Shown piece after piece: positions 1 to 12,426 of a DNA stretch of 64,000 nt. The translations under genes and the position numbers were made by a program. The DNA is from Branchipolynoe longqiensis (Eukaryota > Annelida > Polychaeta > Phyllodocida > Polynoidae). A model generated the notes under the pieces. It saw nothing but the letters and a program-made list of their open reading frames with translations. It made no database searches and had not been told where the DNA came from. The DNA lies in contig CM059194.1 of the NCBI GenBank assembly GCA_030323885.1, positions 29,670,363-29,734,362 on the forward strand. Direction: 5' to 3'. Position 1 is the stretch's first letter; every line of letters begins with the position of its first letter.

Positions 1-382
1 GTCGTAACCGCTGCTCCACCGCATGTGTCACCCAACCAAGGTTTTACCAGGCAACAGAATTTAAACGAACCCAGTGCCGATATCAAGTACCCCTTTACTT
101 ATCTTCCAACATATTAATCGTCCTGGTGTAAAGACTGCAATATCCAAGGTGGTTTAATGACCTAGGCAAGCAGATTACTTCAGTAAATCAAATTTGTGCA
201 ATTTTGTCCATTGTGTTTGTTACATAAATAAGTGCACCTATTTATCTTATTTGTGGAGTTTTTGGTTACCACCTCCTCATCACACAGAGTTCATTTGCCT
301 TTTGTGGTAATTTAAGAATATGTAATGACACTGGGTATACCCTAGAATTATGTGGACAGGTTAAATGGGCACAATCCGTTAA
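1..382. other. No feature seen
   Basis: AT-rich sequence without recognisable coding, repeat family or RNA gene. Confidence 0.6.
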
Positions 383-719
383 AAACATCAAAATTTCGAA
401 AGCAAAACACTTATCTAGATTTGGAGCTACATACCTAACTTAAATACTAGGGCATTTAATACACATATGTTGCTAAATAGAAGGGTGTATTAAGCCCACG
501 TAATAAAACCTGTTACTGCCAAAGCCTATGGGCTAAGAGTTTTGACAAGCATACCAAATTAATTTGTGATGTTTGCACTTCAAATATCTGGCAAATTACC
601 GTAATAATTAGTCCTTTTAAATCAAAGTTACTTCCAACTAAAGTAAAGTAGATCAACCTAATATATTTAATTCAGAAAATTAAAGAAACTCAAAACCATC
701 GGACTATGCAACTTTAAAA
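383..719 (-). mobile_element. MITE-M, short form, one end worn
   Basis: The right end is intact (AACCATCGGACTATGCAACT then TTAA). Internal words AAAACCTGTTACTGC, CAAAGCCTATGG and CCTAATATATTTAATTCAGA match the other copies. The left end is degenerate near AAACATCAAAATTTCG. Confidence 0.78.
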
Positions 720-1045
720 ACCAAGTTTAATAACGATTTGATGTCTATGTGAAACCAACTCCCAGCACTGTTAGTGTTACCAGTTGCAGATCATGAACTA
801 TTGAGAACCCAACACATATTAACTAGTAGTACGAATGACACAAAATGTACTTCAAGCACCATAGCATGATGCTCATAGATCTGTTCTAAATTAAATATTG
901 AAAAAGTAATGCCAATATATCCATTAACGCAACATGTAAGCAGGATGATGTTGAAGCTACTGCTTTTCCGGATCACCCCTCCCCCCAACAAAAAATCCGA
1001 ACCAGACCGTATATAGCTATAGAAAAAACGTATTTAAGTACCTGT

Positions 1046-1556
1046 ATATTAAAGTTGCATAGTCCGATGGCTTTCGAATTTTTCCCTCATTTTTGAGATA
1101 AATGTATCAGGTTGACCATTATAACCTAATATGCATTATTCTGGAGTCACTTTCATTTTTGGAGCAATTTGAGCTGAAAGAACCTAAAATAATTTCAACA
1201 AGCTTGCCAAAAGTCCAGTTGTTGCAGTCCAGATTCACATCTCGCGATAGTCATGTCGTGAGGATTGACTTTATGTCCTGGAACCTGACTAAAGCTATAA
1301 ATGGTACTGGAATGAGGGCCAGACTAATGAGGTCACGAGATTGACCTAATTGGTCAGTGCTCTCTCTACCTTAATGGCTGTCTCAAAGTAGGTGTCCAAA
1401 GGGATGGGGTAATAAATTCACTGATTATTCAGTATATGCTGTACCAAAGCATTAGTTAATGCACCAGTACCTAAGTTGGATATATAGATTAGAATCAAAT
1501 ATAAGTAATTGTTTTGGTTTTGAAAAAATGTTTCATCGGACCATGCAACTTTAAGA
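1046..1556 (+). mobile_element. MITE-M, long form (about 510 bp)
   Basis: Ends TTAAAGTTGCATAGTCCGAT and ATCGGACCATGCAACTTTAA are complementary. The core differs from the short form and includes CATCTCGCGATAGTCATGTC and GGTCACGAGATTGACCTAAT. A related long copy is at 20775-21306. Confidence 0.85.
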
Positions 1557-2537
1557 AATAGTTCTGTACTAGCCTTCTGGTAGAATTCCGAAACTATCTC
1601 TTTAAAATAAATTATTTAAAAAATGCTAAGGCTAAGCCTCCAAAAACAGGGGTTTGGGGGAGACAAAAACAACATAATCAATCTCAGAATCTGGTTGTGA
1701 TTTGGGGATCCCCTCCCTCCCCATATAAACTGATGAACAGGAGCACACAGACTGTGAGCCAGAGTGGCAGAGACAGTGTGGTGAGCAGAACACAAACACA
1801 ATAGTCTGAAGAGACGGACACACAAAAGAGGCACACTACATTGTTACGATGATTGTACCCAAGATAGTATGACGCTCAGGATGCTGTCATTGACATTGTC
1901 AGGACTGGGCGCGGTCAGGAATGTTCCAAATAGGAGGATACAACGCAAACAGATATTCAAAGATTATTATTATGATTATATATATAATATACAACTTACA
2001 AGGCTTCTGGGTTATGTTACTGGTTGGTATTCCAAATAGTAGACACAGTTAGTTACTACACAAATTATATATGAACATGTCAGGGTGCGTAGCGTAGGCC
2101 TAAACCCATGCGTCGCTATATGAATGTAAACAACCCCACCCCAACCCCCACCCCTTTTCTCCCACACGGCCGCCATCATGATCATCTCCCGTGTTTAACG
2201 GTGTTACAATCATCACATTCAGACATTGTCCGCTAAACTCACCCTTCCTCCAGGTGGATCGGCTGTGCTCAGAAGGCTATCTAGTCGCTTCATGGTGTCC
2301 TCAGTAAGTGTGGAATTAAATGTGTGTGTCAATGCTCGGATGTTTGGCGCTGCACATGGTGCGTCTGTGACTGTGCCCACTGTCTGTGTGTCCTCTGTCA
2401 CTGTCAGACATGTACGGACTTGTCTCACCGCGCCATACCACTAGTCAGGTTCCAGTACGCCAACCACCCTGTTGGGGGAGTTTCGCTGCTTAAATGGGGG
2501 TCCTGCTCAGAGGCTTCTGACGGCACTATGTTATACA
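1557..2537. other. No gene recognised
   Basis: Ordinary sequence, GC-richer at 2100-2530. Short frames on both strands here have no recognisable similarity or splice structure. Confidence 0.5.
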
Positions 2538-2710
2538 GTAACACTTCTCTAAATCGACCGACCACATGACCGACTTTTCCAATTAGGGAGGTGGTCGGTT
2601 TAGGGATTAAAAAAAAAATCGCTGCAATGGTATTGTATGGACTATCGTTTGGAACCCAAATAAAGCGATCAATATCTAGGGGAGTGGTCGATCTGCGGAG
2701 GTGGTTAGAT
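2538..2710 (+). mobile_element. MITE-P copy
   Basis: AACACTTCTCTAAATCGACC, GGGAGGTGGTCGGTTTAGGG, ACCCAAATAAAGCGATC and GGGGAGTGGTCGATCTG define the family. Terminal ACAGTAAAACC bases are worn. Confidence 0.78.
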
Positions 2711-3764
2711 AAATAGTTGAACTAGTACTTTTGCAATACAAAGCGATGTTCAATATGGCCCTTTGGTGACTGTTACTGCTACAGACAACATTCACTATGC
2801 GTTCATATTGAAGTCTGAATCATTTGGATACTGGTTATTCCGCCAGATTGCACCACACAGTGTCATTGAAATCTGAATCATTTGAATACTTCATTAATAT
2901 CAATTATATAGTAGAGGATGCTGAGAAACCGATGTTTGTAGTCTAGTGAAAATCATATGTTCAAAGGGAATCACATAGAACAGATAATATTATGCAAGGT
3001 TGTTTTGAACAATTGTATGTGTGGCCCTTTTAAATTCTGTTGACAATGGTGTATGTCGAATGACCATATGTTGAAACTGACGCTTTCTTTTTTAACCAGT
3101 CATTGTGGCGCTAATGACGGTTCAGGCAGTTCGGGCACCAGGCTACCGCACCTCGGGCTCTCCAGCTTCCGCCGCGCGCGTTCGTAAACCAGCATCATGT
3201 ACACTCGCTCATGGCTCCCCTAAATCACCGAAAGAGTCAAATATATGACAATAAGTTCTCTCACTGTAAATATCATGTGTAGATCTATGTCTGGTGAAGA
3301 TTGCACGATACTGCGTGTGCATAAAACACATGCGTCAACGCTTGTTTGGAGACCCGAGGTTGATTCCGAACGCACCCGGCCTGGTCAGAACTAATCTGTG
3401 CTATCACGTTGACACGCGGCGACCTGTCTGTCGGCGACGAGTCCTCGTCGTAGAAGTAATGATAATTTGTGATAAGACGGACTTACATGCATTACTCTTT
3501 GTTCATACAACGTGAATATAATTAATATTAGAAGTGGGACTTGTTATTTCTCAGAATAAGCCCAGTGACGAGACCAACTGCGTACGTTTACGTCATGGTG
3601 TGACTTCCTGATAGAACAATAGGTCTACTGGTCAAGCAGAAACCAGGCCGACAAGACTAGACCCAACCGTTGGAGCCCTACTAACTGTCATTGTTCACTA
3701 TTTGTACACAGCACAGCTGAACATCTGCTCCGATTAGAATGATAATTTATTGGCCAACAATGTT
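2711..3764. other. No feature seen
   Basis: A local CpG-containing patch at 3100-3460 has no convincing exon. TCATTTGGATACT / TCATTTGAATACT (2819, 2878) is a small direct repeat. Confidence 0.5.
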
Positions 3765-3965
3765 GCTGGTGATCTACGTCCTAGCAACATTATATCAGCA
3801 CAGACACCAACTTGTGACAGTGCACACTGATGGTGAATGTATAGCGCTACCTCACTGGAAGACCAGGCCACTGGCAACATGACCAGATATACCACTCAGT
3901 CCAAGTATCTAGATACTGAACAAACCAGTCGTTGCCCTATTCTATTGATGCCAAACACTGCTGAC
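3765..3965 (-). mobile_element. SINE-A, 5'-truncated old copy
   Basis: The reverse orientation shows the 3' motif (TACGTCCTAGCAACAT), CTTGTGACAGTGCACACT, CACTGGAAGACCAGGCCAC and CCAGTCGTTGCCCTATTC. The tRNA head is not convincing. Confidence 0.75.
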
Positions 3966-4240
3966 ATAAACATAACTTTTCTATTGCAAAATATCCCCCC
4001 ACCCCCTCCCTCTACCCAACTAGTCTTGGTGGATCTGATCACATACAAGTTCGAATTTGTTCACCATTGTCTCATTTACTTATTTACCTGCAGCAAGTGC
4101 ATCACAATTAGCACGACTAAAAACTAGTGCATCAACTGTCACCTCAGGTATCTTACCCTGTCCATCTGCTAGTGTGAACCGACTCAAGTGGCGTGATCGA
4201 CATGGGTATAAAGTGTTGCTTTATTCTATTTGCCGCAAAC

Positions 4241-4243
<3 letters not shown>

Positions 4244-4334
<91 letters not shown>
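4244..4334. repeat. (GT)n, about 45 units
   Basis: Uninterrupted TG run. It creates spurious Cys-Val and His-Thr frames. Confidence 0.97.
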
Positions 4335-4337
<3 letters not shown>

Positions 4338-4512
4338 CATCATCATGGTCCTTAACATATTAATGCTTGCAACAAATGCCAATGCTTCACAAAAGTTAAT
4401 TGTCACATATAGTATTCTATCCATATCTTTGAGTAGGTACTGGTTGCTGTTGCGTCCTACAGTTACCGCATTTGGTTCCCACGGCCCCGGGCTCGACCCG
4501 TGGTTGGGTGTG

Positions 4513-4553
4513 AAGGGGGGGGGGGGTAGTGGTAGGAAGTGGTGTGTGTGCGC

Positions 4554-4613
<60 letters not shown>

Positions 4614-4614
4614 C
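4513..4614. repeat. Poly-G and (GT)n tract
   Basis: A G run at 4516-4527 is followed at 4543-4613 by TG repeats with single C interruptions. Confidence 0.95.
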
Positions 4615-4975
4615 GAGGGATCCCTTTGTCATGGGTGGTTTGTCTTCTCGGCGTCCGTCGCTGACTCCTCACTTAATTACAATCCGCACCAGCCATCAAT
4701 TATAAGCAATTACCACAGGTTTAACTTGCCTCTCTGGGTTTGTTCTTTTAACGAAATACTTAGTGATATAGTTCCTGCCTAAGTCTATAAGTACAGCAGT
4801 GCACTGTAGCTCGGCCTTTGATGACGTAATCGATCCTTATTTGATATGCCATAATGCTAGGCGAAGTAATCTATAGTTTCAAAAGCGTCCCATTTCATAC
4901 GTTGTTGTCGTGCAGGCAAGTGCATTGTGTTTGTCATTGTACTACGCCTTGCTCTATCGATTATCATATGTTTTT

Positions 4976-5312
4976 ACTGGGCACTGTAGCCGAATCGAAA
5001 GAACGCAGACCTCCCGTGCGGGATATCGGGAGTTCAATTCCCGGTCGAGTCAAACAAAATAACTTACAACATTTGATACTTGTCGCTTCCTAGCTTCGCA
5101 CTCATTATTAATAGGATATGGCAAGGACTGGTTGGCTCAGTGTCAGGATAGTGTGACTGAGTGGGATATTGAGTCATTATGCTGGTGGCCTAATTTCCTA
5201 CTGGGGCAGCACTATAAAGTCACCATGAGTGCGCACTATCACAAGTCAATACACATCCTAATATGACCTTAGATGATGCCAGGACGTAAAACTCTACCAA
5301 CCAACCAGCAAA
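4976..5312 (+). mobile_element. SINE-A, full length
   Basis: The tRNA-like head has an A box near GTAGCCGAATCGAAAGAACG and a B box at GGGAGTTCAATTCCCGG. It is followed by the family body (ACTTGTCGCTTCCTAGC, ATGGCAAGGACTGGTTGGCT, GGGGCAGCACTATAAAGTCA) and the 3' end (TATGACCTTAGATG, CCAGGACGTAAAACTC) with a CCAACC-type tail. Confidence 0.88.
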
Positions 5313-5315
5313 ATA

Positions 5316-5445
5316 TTAAAGTTGCCTAGTCCGATGGTTTCTGAACTGTTGCAATCTTCTTAAGGTAAATATATATTAGGTTAACAATTATAACTTACTC
5401 TGGGGTAACTTTGATAACTGATGGCTGGCTAACTTTAGAGTGTTT
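5316..5445 (+). mobile_element. MITE-M left end fragment
   Basis: ATTAAAGTTGCCTAGTCCGA and TATATATTAGGTTAACAATT are present. The remainder is lost. It begins where SINE-A 4976-5312 ends. Confidence 0.7.
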
Positions 5446-5547
5446 CAGGTAAACGCATCTACCATAACTGTGTTTATAATGTGCTTGCTTCAGATTGGTG
5501 GAGCTGTTTTAAATCACTCACGTGACATGAGAGAGTACGAATGACAC

Positions 5548-5840
5548 CATTTACATCATTAGTTGGGCAGGTCAAATTGGTACTAAGAGCACTAGCTTGG
5601 GTGGGAGATCATGGGTTCAAACCTTGCTTGAGTCAAACCAATGACTTACCAAATGTTATACTTGTTACTATCTAGGCTGGCAGTTGGCATTAATAGAATG
5701 GCGCAAGGACTGGTTTGTTCAGTATCGGGATAATGTGACTTAGTGGGATATCTGGTCATGGTGCCGGTGACCCAGAACACACTCAGGACCAGCACTCAGT
5801 GTGTACTGTCACAAGTCAGTGCAACAACCGTACAAACTTC
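5548..5840 (+). mobile_element. SINE-A, old divergent copy
   Basis: The head lies near GGTCAAATTGGTACTAAGAG, with B box GGGTTCAAACC. The body (AGGACTGGTTTGTTCAGTAT, GGGATATCTGGTCATGGTG) and CACAAGTCAGT are recognisable, with many substitutions and a damaged 3' end. Confidence 0.75.
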
Positions 5841-6011
5841 ATAAGATAAGACATAAGGTAAGCTGATTCCGACCATATTCAATATGTACGCTAATAAGAG
5901 GGCTGGCTTCTGCCAGTGCTTTACTGTCTACAAGTAACCTTGGATTACAACCCCCCCCCCTCCCCACCCCCCCCCCCACCCCAAAAGAGGGGGGAAAGGA
6001 AAAAATATGAA

Positions 6012-6368
6012 AGCCTCAAATTTTCAAAATCGAAACTTACCTAGAATTTATATCTACATACCCACCTTAGACACTCATACACTTCTGAAGCTTTTTTTTT
6101 TTGGCTGCATAGAATGGGTTACTAAGCCAATTTAATAGAACTTGTTACTACTGAAGCCTATCAATTGTCAATGTCATGTCAGAATTTTTACATTCTTGCC
6201 AACAATAATTTGACATGTTTTCGGTTCAAAATACAAGTTTCGGTTCAAAATACAAGCCAAAATACAATTTATTTCAAACTAAAGTAAGGTAGATCATAAC
6301 AATCATTTTAACGTCTTTATCTCCGAAGCTAGCGGAAACACAAAATCATCGGATTATACAACATTAAG
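6012..6368 (-). mobile_element. MITE-M, short form, old
   Basis: AATTTTCAAAATCGAAAC, TAATAGAACTTGTTACTAC, AAACTAAAGTAAGGTAGATC and the end AAAATCATCGGATTATACAA. An internal 16-bp duplication (TTCGGTTCAAAATACAAG) occurs at 6219-6256. Confidence 0.75.
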
Positions 6369-7038
6369 CGCCATGACCCACTTGGAAGAAATATATATTA
6401 TTGGTTCAAATGGCTTAAGTTACAGCTGGCCCTGACCCATATCAACCTCGTTATAGTTCAACTGTAATTACCTGCCGAAGTGGTTAGTGCACCATCATAA
6501 AATGCTTTAAAATCCAGACTGGACAGGCACTGGCGGCAGCTTAGACATAGGCAACACACGATACATAGTGCCTATAATTCGAATAAGTCAAACTTAGAGA
6601 GGCCCCGACCTGATACAGGCTCTATATTTTATAGTCTAACCAAATCAGAATCAGATGATTCAGTGTGAACTGAAGCTATAATTATGAAGTCAACACAAGT
6701 TTGTACCCGTTCTGTTATGACCTTAGACCAGACCTTAAACATCCAACAAACTATGACTTCCACGAACCAGAATTCTAGACTGTCGACAGTTTCCTGTCGA
6801 CAGTCTTGTCGGTTATCGGACCAGTTACAGCTCGGCATAATAAATACCCCGATTAAATGTACCGTGGGAACGATCTGCAAACCAAAACAAGACTCGACAA
6901 GAAACAATCTAAAGAGCAAGCCAGCCCATTCTTTAAATAGTGTTTTTTTTAATTCGACGAAAACAGTGTGTTGCATGAATGATAAACCACAAAAACGGTA
7001 CGACGTGATGTGAACGGTGTACACTGTGCGTAATTGGT
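6369..7038. other. No gene recognised
   Basis: Frames of 109 codons (+) and 131 codons (-) overlap here but look like chance openings in AT-rich DNA. TGTCGACAGTTTCCTGTCGACA (6779-6802) is a small tandem palindrome. Confidence 0.45.
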
Positions 7039-7041
7039 TAA

Positions 7042-7636
7042 AGGGGCTGTCACACTAGATGTATGGCTGTCACACTAGACGTGTATGCTGATGTATGCGA
7101 TTTTCGACATCATAGGTTACGTATACATTGGGCATATGTCGAGTATGCTCTGGATACGGCGTCATAGGTCGGCCCGCTCAAAAAATGTTGTGCATGTTCA
7201 AAATTTTCAACGTATGTCCCTGTATGGCTCATACGTTTCTCATATGCTTGGCATACGTATGGGGTAGGTTGGGATAGGTTGGAACACGTTAGCCGTACGT
7301 TCAGCCTGTTGGGAACGTGCAGTCCGCGTACAGCCAACGGATGCATAACGTACTCCAAACATACTTCAAACATATGCCTGCCGTATCTCCAGCGTACTTA
7401 ATGTGTGTGCCTTACTTCTAGCGATGGAGTAACATACGTAAGGTTGGTCAGCGTATGCGAACGTTTTGTGAGGCACATGAACACTCTCAATGGGTCAGAG
7501 ATATGTTCTGCATATGTTACGTACATTGCGTGTACGCCCATTTTTATCCCTCGCAATGCCGACCTATTTTGATTTGAAATATATTTCAACACGTTACGCA
7601 CACGCCGGCCCCATACATCGTAGTGTGACAGGGCCT
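7042..7636. mobile_element. GTCACAC element H3, PIF/Harbinger-like MITE
   Basis: Ends AGGGGCTGTCACACTAGATG and CATCGTAGTGTGACAGGGCCT are inverted, flanked by TAA at 7039-7041 and 7637-7639. The left end carries a tandem second copy of GGCTGTCACACTAGA. The body is rich in GTATG/CATAC words derived from the ends. There is no coding. Superfamily assignment is by the 3-bp TAA duplication and end style. Confidence 0.8.
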
Positions 7637-7812
7637 TAAGTTATGTCGGGAAACTGCTACTGTGGGGTTCTCAAAGGTGTCACTTCAAAGAAGACTCGGT
7701 CATGCCCGCCACACACCTCACGAGTGTCCTTTGTTGAGGTTTTACATCCTAGCAACATTGAAGATCATATAGCAGGACGGGCACCCAATTCTGACAGTGC
7801 ACCTTGATGGTG

Positions 7813-8172
7813 AAGACGGGATGGCCGAATGAGTTGAGCGTCCGTCTCCCGTTTGGTAGATCGTGGGATTCGAACCCACCGGTTCGAACCCTAGTCGAGT
7901 CGAACCAATGACTTACAAATTGATACTTATCACCTAGCCAGGCGCCCGACATTATTAGGAAAGAGTAAGGACTTGTTGGCTCAGTGTCAGGATAAGGTGA
8001 CCGGGTGGGATATCACTATCAGGTCACAGTGCTGGTGGCCTGGTCTTCCAGTGGGGCAACACTATAAAGTCACCATGAGTGCGCACTATCTCAAGTCAGT
8101 ACCCATCCTGATATGACCTTAGATGATGCCAGGACGTAAATCTCCACAAATCAACCAACCAATCAACCTAAC
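7813..8172 (+). mobile_element. SINE-A, full length
   Basis: The head GGGATGGCCGAATGAGTTGA looks like a Leu/Ser-type tRNA, with B box GGTTCGAACCC. The full body and the 3' end TATGACCTTAGATGATGCCA follow, with an AACCAACCAATCAACC tail. Confidence 0.9.
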
Positions 8173-8184
8173 TCAGTATAGTAT

Positions 8185-8402
8185 TGTCCCACTAGGAGGC
8201 CCAACTGCCAGCACTATAACCTCGATATCCCACTCAGTCATCATGTTACTGAGCAAATTAGTCCTTGCAATATTCTATTAATGCCTAGCACCTGAATAAC
8301 TAGCAGCAAGTATACATTTTGTAAGTCATGGTTTGAACTCACAATATCCCTCATGGGAACATAGCCGGCGCTCTTATCAATTCGACAATCCCATTCGGTT
8401 TG
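8185..8402 (-). mobile_element. SINE-A, old copy lacking the 3' end
   Basis: Inverted body words (GATATCCCACTCAGTCAT, TTAGTCCTTGCAATATTC) lead to a degraded head ending near 8400. It abuts the copy at 7813-8172 in opposite orientation. Confidence 0.6.
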
Positions 8403-8529
8403 AGGTTCCTTGAATTGTTAGTGTCCACCTCCCGCCCCCACCAAGAGCCTTGTTAATGTTTATATGTTTTAAGCCCTTCCAATGTACACTGTTCGGGCAC
8501 CTATGCGGTCTCCCATAGTCTAATAGGAT

Positions 8530-9365
8530 AACAGTAACGTAATGTTAGTATATAAACCAGACTATGGGCCAGCCTGTGAAAGAGCTATCAGATGTATGGG
8601 GGTTGGGGTGGAAAGGAGGAGAGGTGAGGGGTATTCTATCCATATCTTGCACGGGGGAATGTCTGGAAGGTAGAAGGAGGAAGAACCATGAAGGCAGGAA
8701 GAACCATGAAGGCAGGAAGACCCATGAAGGCAGGAAGGACCATGAAGGCAGGAAGACGAGTAGTTACTCCGGTAGCACTGTCTCTGGCCATATTCAATTA
8801 ACATGACCCGGGCGACTCTAGTCACCCGAGTTGCTAGAATTTAAAATCGAACACCATGAGTGGACACGTGCCGTGTCTAAAAGGTCCCGACCCCAGTAAC
8901 CCACCTCTTGACTGGGGTTGGCTAGGAGCGATGACATCACATTTGTGCTGGTACCTGTAGGATAACAGCTACCACAGTACCAGTACAGTCCTATGTGTTG
9001 TTTTAATGCTTTTTATTTTATTTTTAATAACCCAGATTAATGAAATAAAAATAGAACTAAATTATGCAATCATAAAATACTTTAAATCCTATTTTGCTGT
9101 AGTTATATCGGTTATTTAAAAAAAAAGGAAACAAGTTTTGGATTAAGCCACCATTTTTTCCCACCCCGAGCGTGGCAAAGTGTGTTCGTTTATTCTACCC
9201 GAGTCTGTAGGATGTGCGCATGCGCCAAAAAGTGGCTTGGTTGATTAATCGAATATGCCCTCTGTGACAGAGTTGCAATCAGCATTACCAATTAGAACAT
9301 GCAAATCTAAGTAGTGTAATATTAGTATATAAACCAGGCTCTGGCTCAGCCTGTGAACGCCGAAA
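8530..9365. repeat. Duplicated motif pair, otherwise unrecognised
   Basis: AATGTTAGTATATAAACCAG...GCCAGCCTGTGAA at 8541-8580 recurs as AATATTAGTATATAAACCAG...CTCAGCCTGTGAA at 9318-9357. The DNA between shows GGGCGACTCTAGTCACCCGA (8811-8830, hairpin). This may be the two ends of an uncharacterised element. Confidence 0.4.
8680..8760 (+). repeat. 19-bp minisatellite, about 4.5 copies
   Basis: Unit AACCATGAAGGCAGGAAG with A/C/G variation at one position. It lies in an 80-codon frame that is probably not a gene. Confidence 0.9.
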
Positions 9366-9741
9366 GTTAGGCTACCAACCTTGTCGGTACCTGCGTTTTG
9401 TAACATCACATATTGTTGTCTGCGACAAAAAAAAGTCCGCACTCAGCGAATTGGGGACTGCAGCAAGTCATTCACCGTTGCCATGACTACCTACGAGTCA
9501 GCGCTTTGATTTGACAGTGCGCTAAAACCAGTATCAGCACGGAGGTGCTTAGTACTGTCAACAGCAATCAATACGGAGGGCGGCAACTGTCAACAGCGGG
9601 TTAGGGTGTGTGGCCAGGCTGCCGGATGTTGTCTTACAGTGACAAGGGCGACGCCGTGCATTGTTGGTCTGGTGGCACGTGACAAGGGACGCGGGACACG
9701 GCATGCATCTACAGCCAGGTTTATGAAGATATTTATAAGTT

Positions 9742-9803
9742 GTTGGTTAGTTGTTGGAGTTTTACGTCCTGGAAACATCTAAGGTTATATCAGGACGGTA
9801 TTT
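9742..9803 (-). mobile_element. SINE-A 3' end fragment
   Basis: The complement of the family 3' end is present: TTGGAGTTTTACGTCCTGG, AACATCTAAGGTTATATCAG, GACGG. Confidence 0.75.
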
Positions 9804-11651
9804 ATAAGTAGATATTGAGGGAGGGTGGAGGAAATGTAAATTGTTTTCACAATTCTAACAATGTTTGGGTTAGATTTGATCCCCCTCCCTTATTTTTACC
9901 ACAAAAACAGTCAAAATGGGATAAATGAAAAAGAGTACCCCCCCCCCCCATCACCCTATTCCAAACATGACTATTTATGGATAGTCTAAAAAGTGAAGTA
10001 TTATAAATAATAAAGTGAGTAGATAGAGCAGTAATACTACTAGTGTGTTCCTTCAGCCTAATTAAGAGATAAAATGGGATAACAATATTAACATAGACGA
10101 GAACTGAGTGTTTGCAGACTACTGTCAATTTATCACTGCAGGTTTTGTTAAGCCAGTTTCGTGTTTCCTAATTAATTATGTATTAAACGGGACAGTCCAC
10201 AAAGCCCACAACTGTATTTCCCGTCGCTTTCACGACCCTTGGTTAAATTGGCATGAAGCTGATCTCACCATGGTTGCGCCCTGTTCACTGCTGTTTGGAC
10301 CAATCCCCGACCCGTGTCTGTGCGCATGCGCTGTTTATCCCCACTGAGGTGCTGCCTCCGGGCGGTGTGTGCAGAAACTGGGGTGGGTTTCTCCAGTCTC
10401 CGCCCTGACCAGATTAAGCCACAGGGTATGTGGACGCTGGCTTTTCTTACACAGGATTAGTCGTGCGCAGGTGCAAACGTCATGATAAAGCCCGGGGAGG
10501 CTATATCCAGCTACCTTAAACCCCACCCCCTGACACACAGGCACTCCCTTCCCCACCTGGCCACATTCCCCTATTCCCCATGGACCAGAGGTAAGCCTTT
10601 GTTGTATAGACCATTTCCACCCCCAACCCGTCCTCTGGTGGCAGTGCAAAGAACTAATTATGTGATGTGGGTAGATTTCATAACTAATGACAGAAGCCAG
10701 CACAATACCTATAATAGTAGTACCAAATCTAATAGCACATTTATATAATATAAAATATTAAAATATATATTTTTTAAATATATATATATATATATATATA
10801 TACATATTTTGTTAATGTGATGTAAAGAAAAGAAAAATATATATATATAAATTAAGGACGGTATGGTCTCCATTCAGGACCAACTTAATAAACACAATTA
10901 CTGTGTGGAAAGTTCCTCATAAAATATTTCACATCTGCCTTTAGGTCCTAGAAAAGTCTAGATGTGGATCTCGGGTAAGAGTTTCTTTGAATTACATGTT
11001 TTATTCATGCTTTCATTAGTTATGATGGTTCATTGTAATATATAGCATAGAATCGGCAAGGTGCAGAAATCATCCAAACCTTTCAAGTTTCAGGCAAGCT
11101 GTTATTAAGAAAATAGACATTTTCTTGCATTTAAGTCTAGATGATCTTAAATCTATATCTACGGACATCTCGACTTAGAACTAGATGTCAAAACTAGCTA
11201 TTTTAGTTGCTGCATCTTTCTATTACTGGTGGAGAAGCTATAGTAAAATTACCTATTTTTAGAGCTAGTGGTTTTTTTGTTTACTTTTTCATTATATATG
11301 AGTATTCAGTGTTTGCGTTGGATTCAGTGGACATCTTGGTATACAAATTTTGTATACTCTTAATTCTGATGATGACCGACAATTCGAGTTTCAGCATACT
11401 GCGCATGCTCCATACAAAAAGGCTATTTTGCACCAATTCCCATAATCTATTCAAATTCCACTTTCTTGTTAGGCACTTTGTATGAATTTCGAGTCTCTAA
11501 CTATTATACCACACTCTTTACTGGAGTACCTTTCTCACAATTTGAAATGAGAACATCATAGATAATTTGAGCAAATACACCAACATTATTTTCGTTATGC
11601 CCTCAAATCGCATCTCGTGATGGTCACGTGATAGGCTGCCTACGATTATAA
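9804..11651. other. Mostly unrecognised intergenic DNA
   Basis: Besides the TA-rich tract at 10742-10850 and a possible long MITE-M core remnant at 11500-11640, I see no gene. CGTCCTCTGGTGGCAG (10631-10646) is one mismatch from a CTCF core. Confidence 0.5.
10742..10850. repeat. (TA)n-rich tract
   Basis: TATA runs at 10760-10802 and 10838-10850. Confidence 0.9.
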
Positions 11652-11980
11652 GTTGTTGTTTGTTTGTTGTTTTATGTCCTAGCAACATCTAAGGTCATAT
11701 CAGAATGGGTACCGACTTGTGACAGTGCGCACTCATGGCGACTTTATAGTGCTGTCCCACTGGAAGACCAGGCCACCAGCACCATGACCTGATATCCCAC
11801 TCAGTCACATTATCCTGACACTGAACCAACCAGTCCTTGCCCTATCCTAATAATGCCGAGCGCCAGGCTAGGAAGCGACAAGTATCAAGTCCTTGGTTTG
11901 ACTTGACCAGGGTTCGACCCCACGATCTACCAACACGGGAGACGGACGCTCTAACTCATTTGGCCACCCCGTCTGGTACG
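11652..11980 (-). mobile_element. SINE-A, full length
   Basis: The complete inverted copy runs from the TTGTTTGTTG tail and TTATGTCCTAGCAACATC to the B box (GGGTTCGACCCC) and head (TTTGGCCACCCCGTCTGG). It appears inserted in a remnant of long MITE-M (about 11500-11640). Confidence 0.88.
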
Positions 11981-12426
11981 ATTATAAGTAATCTCGTCTC
12001 GTGGCATTTTATCCTGGTGGTGCCACAACATCAAATTATATGTCAGATGTTTATTTAGTCAAGTCCGTAGATACAATTAACAAAATTGGGTGTACATATT
12101 TAATGCATATGTAATCATTTTTTAAAAACATTTTATTTATGGTAAATATGGTTATTCGCCTGAACATACACTTTGTTAGCGCTGGAGAACTGGTCTTCCA
12201 GCCGTCGAAACGATTGTATTTTGATTATATATAATATAATGACGGAGTTGACTGTGCTGTATTCTGTACAACAGACTACACTCTCGTACAATAGAGTGCA
12301 GAAGCATGAGTAGCATGAGCTGAAATATTCACAGCAAAGGTTAGCCACTCGATAATATTTACAGCAAAGGTGTTTTCTTTTTAAAATAAAAGGCTACCAT
12401 ACCATAATTCGAACTGGGTATATTCA

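Noticed and set aside
4057..4782. 241-codon frame
   Set aside because: Two (GT)n tracts supply most of it. The linking sequence has no recognisable domain.
6629..7024. 131-codon minus and 109-codon plus frames
   Set aside because: Both strands are open in the same place, no domain or signal is recognisable, and no splice or promoter context was seen.
7813..7890. tRNA genes
   Set aside because: The tRNA-like segments (also at 4976, 60546, 61270, 14976) have A and B boxes but do not close a cloverleaf and run into conserved SINE bodies.
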